DNA from: Coptis chinensis
Taxonomy: Eukaryota > Streptophyta > Magnoliopsida > Ranunculales > Ranunculaceae
Assembly (NCBI GenBank): GCA_015680905.1
Contig: CM027384.1
Span: forward strand, 73,627,501-73,691,500
Length of the DNA: 64,000 bases
Direction: 5' to 3'
The number at the start of each line of letters is the position of its first letter. The first letter of the stretch is position 1. Under the pieces are notes generated by a model. The model saw only the letters and a list, made by a program, of their open reading frames with translations, had not been told where the DNA came from and did not search any database. A program made the position numbers and the translations under genes. This document shows, one piece after another, positions 58,583 to 64,000 of this stretch.

Positions 58583-59690
58583 CAGAAACAAAGTCGATAA
58601 AGATAACTACATGTTCTATGAAAGCAGTTAACACCTGCCACAATAATTCTAAACAAAACACACTCCTGCTAAGAGTTATTTAAGACCATGTCTGTTTATT
58701 GTCATTCAAACCACCAAGACCAGAGCAAAGGGGTTGAAAGCAGGAGACTGAGATGACCATGCAGCCTTTCTGAGTCATTCTCCAGATTTCTGTGGATAAA
58801 ATTACTAACATTAGAATTGAGTTGGCAGTTAACGATAAAACTAACATCAAATAAATTATAAATAGACCGTTAAAGCATTTATTCTACAACGTTATACTGA
58901 GTAGAGCTGTGGCCTTCTGTGAATGCATGAGAAAGTAACAATGTGCTTTGAGAGTCTGAAACTAAAGATTGAGATGCAGAAAAAAAAAATGCTTCCGGTT
59001 ACAGAGGGAACAAGCATCTTACATGCCTCTGAACTTACTACATGTTGAAGAGGAGAAATCCACAGAAAATGGACTGAGAAAGAATTAGGAGCAGTGGATG
59101 TATACATAACCTTCTTGGAAAGACTACTCTTGAAAACAAGAGATAGAGATGAAAAAAAGAGGTACGGTACACCATCTGCCCTCTAGCCTTTAAGGAAAGT
59201 GGATTACTTTCAATTAGAAAGTATGTTTGATTTCTCTGATTTGGGTGCCCTTGCAAAGAGACTTCTTTGGCGATGCATACTGCTTACAATCTATCCATGA
59301 TTGCCACTATACCCTAGAAATTCTAGGAACTAAATGCAGCCTAAGTCATTCTGCCGAATTTGGGATTTGCATAGCGTGTACATATCTGAAAGAGAAAGTG
59401 CATTACCAAGGAAACATATATAAACCAAATACCAAGCAGGTACCAGAGAATCATGCTAAATTGGTACTACACATGTTGCAAGAATAAAGTAATTTGAAAT
59501 ATCCCCAATAAGAATTATAATTTAGTATACAGAGTAACAAGGATTAACACCCCCAACACAGAACCTTAATGAATATAAATTTCAAGAATGTGGTGATTGT
59601 TTATTTATTGATAGCAGTAAAAATTCAGAAAAAGAAACATGTTTTTTAGCTCACCAGGTTCAAAGATATATTAGAATCATACTCATTAAG
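58583..59690 (-). pseudogene. duplicated last exon and 3' region of the IF1-like gene
   Basis: This block is a direct repeat of 55220-56312. It contains the 3' UTR, the last exon (58775-58789, KSGE and stop) with its acceptor TCCACAG, and about 900 bases of intron 2. Exons 1 and 2 of this upstream copy are not seen. The similarity ends at about 59690, just before the 3' end of the second LINE. The spacing between copies is about 3.36 kb. Confidence 0.85.
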
Positions 59691-59704
59691 GTGTTTATTA
59701 AACT

Positions 59705-62700
59705 ATTTTTTTATTTTTATTTTTGATAATGAAATAACAGAGAAGTGAGGGAGATCCTTATCTACTGCTGAACCTAAATTACACCCAAAAGCACTAGACG
59801 AGCTAAGTACACAATAAGCTAACACCACCATGCATCAAACATATAAAATTGTTTGCTCCAAATCAAGAATTGAGTCCCTGAAATGCAGTCTTATTCTTCC
59901 TGGTGAAGTAGATAGCCAGAACCACAAGAACACCTTGGCCTCGATGTTTGCTCTCAACCAACACCTCCTTCTGCCTAAAGAACTCGTTGTTCCTCATCCT
60001 CCATAGAGCCCACAACACTGCATAGGGAGTTAAACTCCACATCTTTGTCCCTAAGCTTCCAATACTTAACTTAGACCAAAAGTAGCCATTCCTTTCGGGA
60101 CACTACTTTGGCTACTTATGGCAAGGCGAACAACAGAGTTGCCCACCGGCTGTAACATGCTACACCAAAACTCCAGCGCACATAAACAAGGAAGAAAGAG
60201 ATGAGAAGAAATTGACTCATTTAGCATGCCGCACATAGAACAAATTGGGGAGACATTTTTTCTCTATGGATGAGAGTCAATTGTAAGCGCGTGACCGGTA
60301 ATGCAGACCACAGCAACACTTTCACTTTGAGAGGGATTGGAGCCTTTCATATGAGCTTCACTGGGAACACTTGCCGTGTAGCATTTCCATCTCTATTAGT
60401 TTCCACCAGCACTCCATAAAATGATTAGGCAGAAAAAAATACCTTTACTAGTCCAACGCTGCCTCCAAGAATCATTTCAATTGGCCAAGTTGACTGATTG
60501 ATGAAGAACCTTGACATCAACAAACTGCTGTAACTCTCAGTCGTTACGTGCCCTCCTTAAGTGAAAATTCCATGATATACCGAAGTCGTCCGTACTTGCA
60601 AACTCATTGATCTTGCCGCCTTTGAGATTTGAAACATTAAAAATCAAAGAAAATTGCTTATAGACAAAGGTCTCTCCCCCAACCAGGTATCCAACCATTG
60701 CCTACAATGTAAGAAATGCCAGTCCATGTCATAACCCCACAACCAACAGCCTAAAAGAGCGTTGCTTGTGGTTACCGTGTCATGAACACCAAGCAGTCCT
60801 TTTGATAAGCATACCGTATCCCAACTAAGAAGGTGATATTTCCTTTTCTCTTCCACTGAACCCCATAGGAATCCATTGTTGTTTGCTCAATTCTTTTGGC
60901 TACACTGACTGGAATTGTTACCCTCGAGATATAGTTTTGCTTAATTCTGTTGGCCACATTGACTGGAATCCTTAACATCAACAAATAGTACACCGGTATA
61001 TTGGCCAAGACACTTTAAATTAGAATGAACCTTGCTCCTTTGGACAGCAACTTGCCTTTCCACCCTCCCAATCTTCTTTGCACATTGTCAATCACCGAAT
61101 CCCACATCCTTCTGTTTTTGTAAAAAGACCTTAAAGACAAACCCAACAACCGGTAAGGTAGTTTACCTGTTAACCCAATAAGCGCGCCATCTAGTCCATG
61201 TTATCCGCCACACCATCCTCAAAGAGAGGTTTTTGACATGTTAGTCTTAAGTCGCGACAAAGCTTCGGCCACACGGAGAATAACTTTATCACCAAGAGCT
61301 GAGAGATAAATGCCTACAACATAAATAATGTGGCATCCGCAAATTGCAGAATAGCAACTTCTAGACCACTGGCAGCCATTTTAAACCCTTTCACATACCC
61401 CCAACTCAAGTTCACATACCCCAACTCAAGTGAATTAGACAGCAACCTGTTTTTAGCCTCCATAACTATATTAAACAAGAATGGAGATATTGGATCTCCT
61501 TGCTGTAAACCTTGTTGATTTCTGAAATAACCCTAGGGTGAGCCATCCACAAGGACTGGAAAAACGCAGAAGAAATGCCAAAAAGTCATCTATTCATTCA
61601 TGGGATTAGGATGACTACGGACCCCAAATAAGTTGACCTTGCTCCTCGCTTCGAGATTAAGGTGATAAAAGTGGCATTGTCTTCTGTCCAGCGTCCCTGA
61701 ATACTACTTCCACAAAATCAGACCGAATCCAACACTTTTAAAGACCATCATCGGGAACTCGTCTGGACCAGGAGCTTCTATCACCTCCCAATCCATTGAT
61801 AACAGCCAGAACTTCATTCTCCTTGATAGGATTTTCAAGCCCAAGCGCCTGTTCACTAAAAATAGTATCAAACTCCATGTCGTTCATACAAGGTCTCATA
61901 ACGGGATCTTCAGTGTACAAAGATACATAATAATCAATGATATGCTTTTTGATTATTCCACATCACTAACAAGTTCTTCCTCAATATGTATTCGGTTTAT
62001 GCTATTGACTCAGCTCCTTATGCTGGCGGTCTTATGAAAGAAATTGTCTTGTCTTCGCCTTCCCTGAAGTATCGAGTTCGGGATTACTGCCTCCAACTTA
62101 TCTCCTCCTTCCTTGTAAGGACTTGTAATTTAAAGTGCTGGCTCATTGGACTTCTTCATATCGAGACAGGGCTTGATTATTCTCTATTCTATCCAACATT
62201 TCAATCTCTTGCAGTTTGGCCTTGATGACTAAGTCTACCCTGCCGAACAACTCTCTATTCCAAGTACACAGCCTGCTTTTAAGTTCCTTGATTTTGCATC
62301 ACCAAATATAACTAGGTGGTCCTTCGAATGAAGAAGACGCCCACCACTCTTCGATCAGCACTACTAAGTTAGTACCTCCAAACCGCATGAGTTCAAAATG
62401 GGAATGCAATGGACCTCTAGAAGACTGGCAACAATCCAGGACAAGCCCCCTGTGACCATAAAGAAATTTGGCCTCAGCTATTTCCTTCACTTGAGGGAAG
62501 TGTGCATCCCAATCTGTCGAGGGAAGTGTGCCAGAAACCTGTCAATTCTACTCAAACGTCTTCTATCCGACCAAGTATATAAGGTGCCATTTAGCGGACA
62601 GTCTACCAACGAATTTCTGGAAACATTGCATGGTACTTTATTATCCTACACCTCCCAGTTCTTTCATGCCTGAACCTTACGAAGATTAAAATCCCCAAAC

Positions 62701-64000
62701 ACCATGACCACTCATAACAAGAGCTCATATCCTCAAGTTCTTCAAAGAAGTGATCCCGAACACTCTTCTTAGTAGGACCGTATACCCTAGTTAATAACCA
62801 CGCAGACCCATTTGTTTTCAGCGAGCATTCAATGAACAAAGAAAAGGCACCAAAAAGGTGGTCATTTACCTCCACAAAGATCATAATACCAAGCAAAATA
62901 ACACACCCTCCGAGAAACCAATTGACAACATATGAAGGAACTGCATGGATGTCTCCATAGTCAGTAGTAAAGGGTGTTGTTTCTCCTGCAACAAGAAAAT
63001 TGTCGGATTCTGAGTCCTCTTCAAAAAAGGCGTATACTATTGCAAGTCTCATCAATACTAAGAGTCTAAGATCCTTAGGTTCCAAGATACATTCTTAATC
63101 GACATTGGCACCGCCCCCCAAACAAAAAAAAAATCCACTCCCCCTTGTGCCTGCTTTCCCCAACTTCAATCCCATACGATTGGGCTTCTACAGCTGGCTC
63201 CTCAACTTGTGGCCCAAGAGATCCTGTGCAACCCTCTTCATTCCGATGGACAAGGTTTCAAAACCTGTTTATTTCTATCTCTTCTTGAAGTGTCAAATTG
63301 CAGGGAAAAAACACTTCTGGGGTTGGGAGGTCCCTTTTCTGGTTTGAATTTTTGAAATTTAAATTAAGTTGATTTGCTGCCTATGAATCACCAAAAACTG
63401 ATGGCCTAGATAAGTTTGATGTGGCAGCAACATATATCACAGCTGGACTATGGGTCACACACATGTTGTTCCTATCACCTTCCAAAACAGCACCTTCGTC
63501 AGAAAACATGGCACTTCCCGGACCTAGATTCATCTCTGCCGGCCAAGTTGGGGTAACCTCCACCATCTTCGCATCCAAGTCTATATCCACCAAGATAGGG
63601 AACACATAACCCCTCGCTTCAAGATTAATTACTCTCGCTTCTACCCTTACCTCTTTGACCTGAATTTTCAAATGGATAACTTTTTTGTCCCAGCTCAAAG
63701 AGCTCTCATCCTGTACCACATATTTTCCACGGGCCTTGGCCAAAGCTAAAGCAACTTGCTAAGTTTTAGGTGAAGTGGAACTCCTAAAAAGTACAACCAC
63801 AACTCTCTTTCTCTCGTTAAGAGAGATTGAATTCAAGATACCAGCTTCTGGAGCCACCTCCTAAACACGATTTTCCCAACCCCAGAATTGGAGTTTAGGC
63901 ATTCAGAGTAATTTTTCAACCTCTTCTTCAGATGGCAGAAATACTAAAGCACCAAATTGCATTTCACCCATCTCCAATCAGGAAAGCTATTTTCTGAAGA
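59705..64000 (-). mobile_element. second L1-type LINE, decayed, runs off the right edge
   Basis: The element reads on the minus strand, with its A-rich 3' tail seen as a T-rich tract at 59705-59730. Parts from 5' to 3' are an ORF1 segment (63381-63743), endonuclease (62603-63085, with WLLTRVYGPTKKSVRDHFFEEL), reverse transcriptase start (61738-61920, ENPIKENEVLAVINGLGGD), the RT block QQGDPISPFLFNIVMEAKN (about 61440-61510), the catalytic box FADA near 61330 where FADD is usual, and a zf-RVT-like tail (about 60230-60300). Frames are broken many times. The 5' end lies outside the window. Confidence 0.85.

Overview
The window is plant nuclear DNA, most likely from a eudicot with a large, repeat-rich genome. 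Host genes are split by introns with GT/AG borders and are widely spaced. Most of the sequence is transposable elements, many of them nested. No prokaryotic, viral or organellar gene clusters were seen.

Layout. Positions 1-6047 hold a near full-length, decayed L1-type LINE. A small two-exon gene for a putative tail-anchored protein follows on the minus strand (8341-9468). Next is a cytochrome P450 locus of the CYP71 family. P450 copy A1 (10107-17521) is a pseudogene split by a Copia element (10219-15663, target duplication CTTTG) and again by a truncated poly(A) retroelement. A convergent P450 pseudogene, B1, follows on the minus strand. A large Ty3/Gypsy element of Tat type (19368-35849) then carries two insertions: a 3.5 kb solo-LTR-like element (20698-24192) and a CACTA transposon (28396-34943). 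A third copy of the P450 upstream region follows, then a foldback MITE and a decayed gypsy-type ORF region (about 37440-42300).

P450 copy A2 (43318-45044) is intact, 519 aa in two exons, with a 402 bp MITE in its upstream region. Behind it lies B2, a 5' remnant of the convergent P450. Two reconstructed host genes follow on the minus strand: a six-exon peptidyl-tRNA hydrolase 2 gene (47133-51508, 192 aa) and a three-exon mitochondrial ATPase-inhibitor (IF1-like) gene (55410-58105, 78 aa). Between them is a PIF/Harbinger element that keeps only an ORF1-like part. The last exon of the IF1 gene is tandemly duplicated upstream. A second L1-type LINE (minus strand) runs off the right edge.

The most unusual object is the CACTA element. 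Its ends and 3 bp target duplication are clear, but inside it has no recognisable transposase. Instead it holds exon-intron fragments of at least four recognisable host genes (S28 serine carboxypeptidase, calcium-dependent protein kinase, plantacyanin and a TBC Rab-GAP) plus two unidentified ones. It therefore looks like a Pack-CACTA that captured genes at the DNA level. The second theme is the P450 array: a duplicated convergent pair in which one unit has been broken repeatedly by insertions while one gene stays intact.
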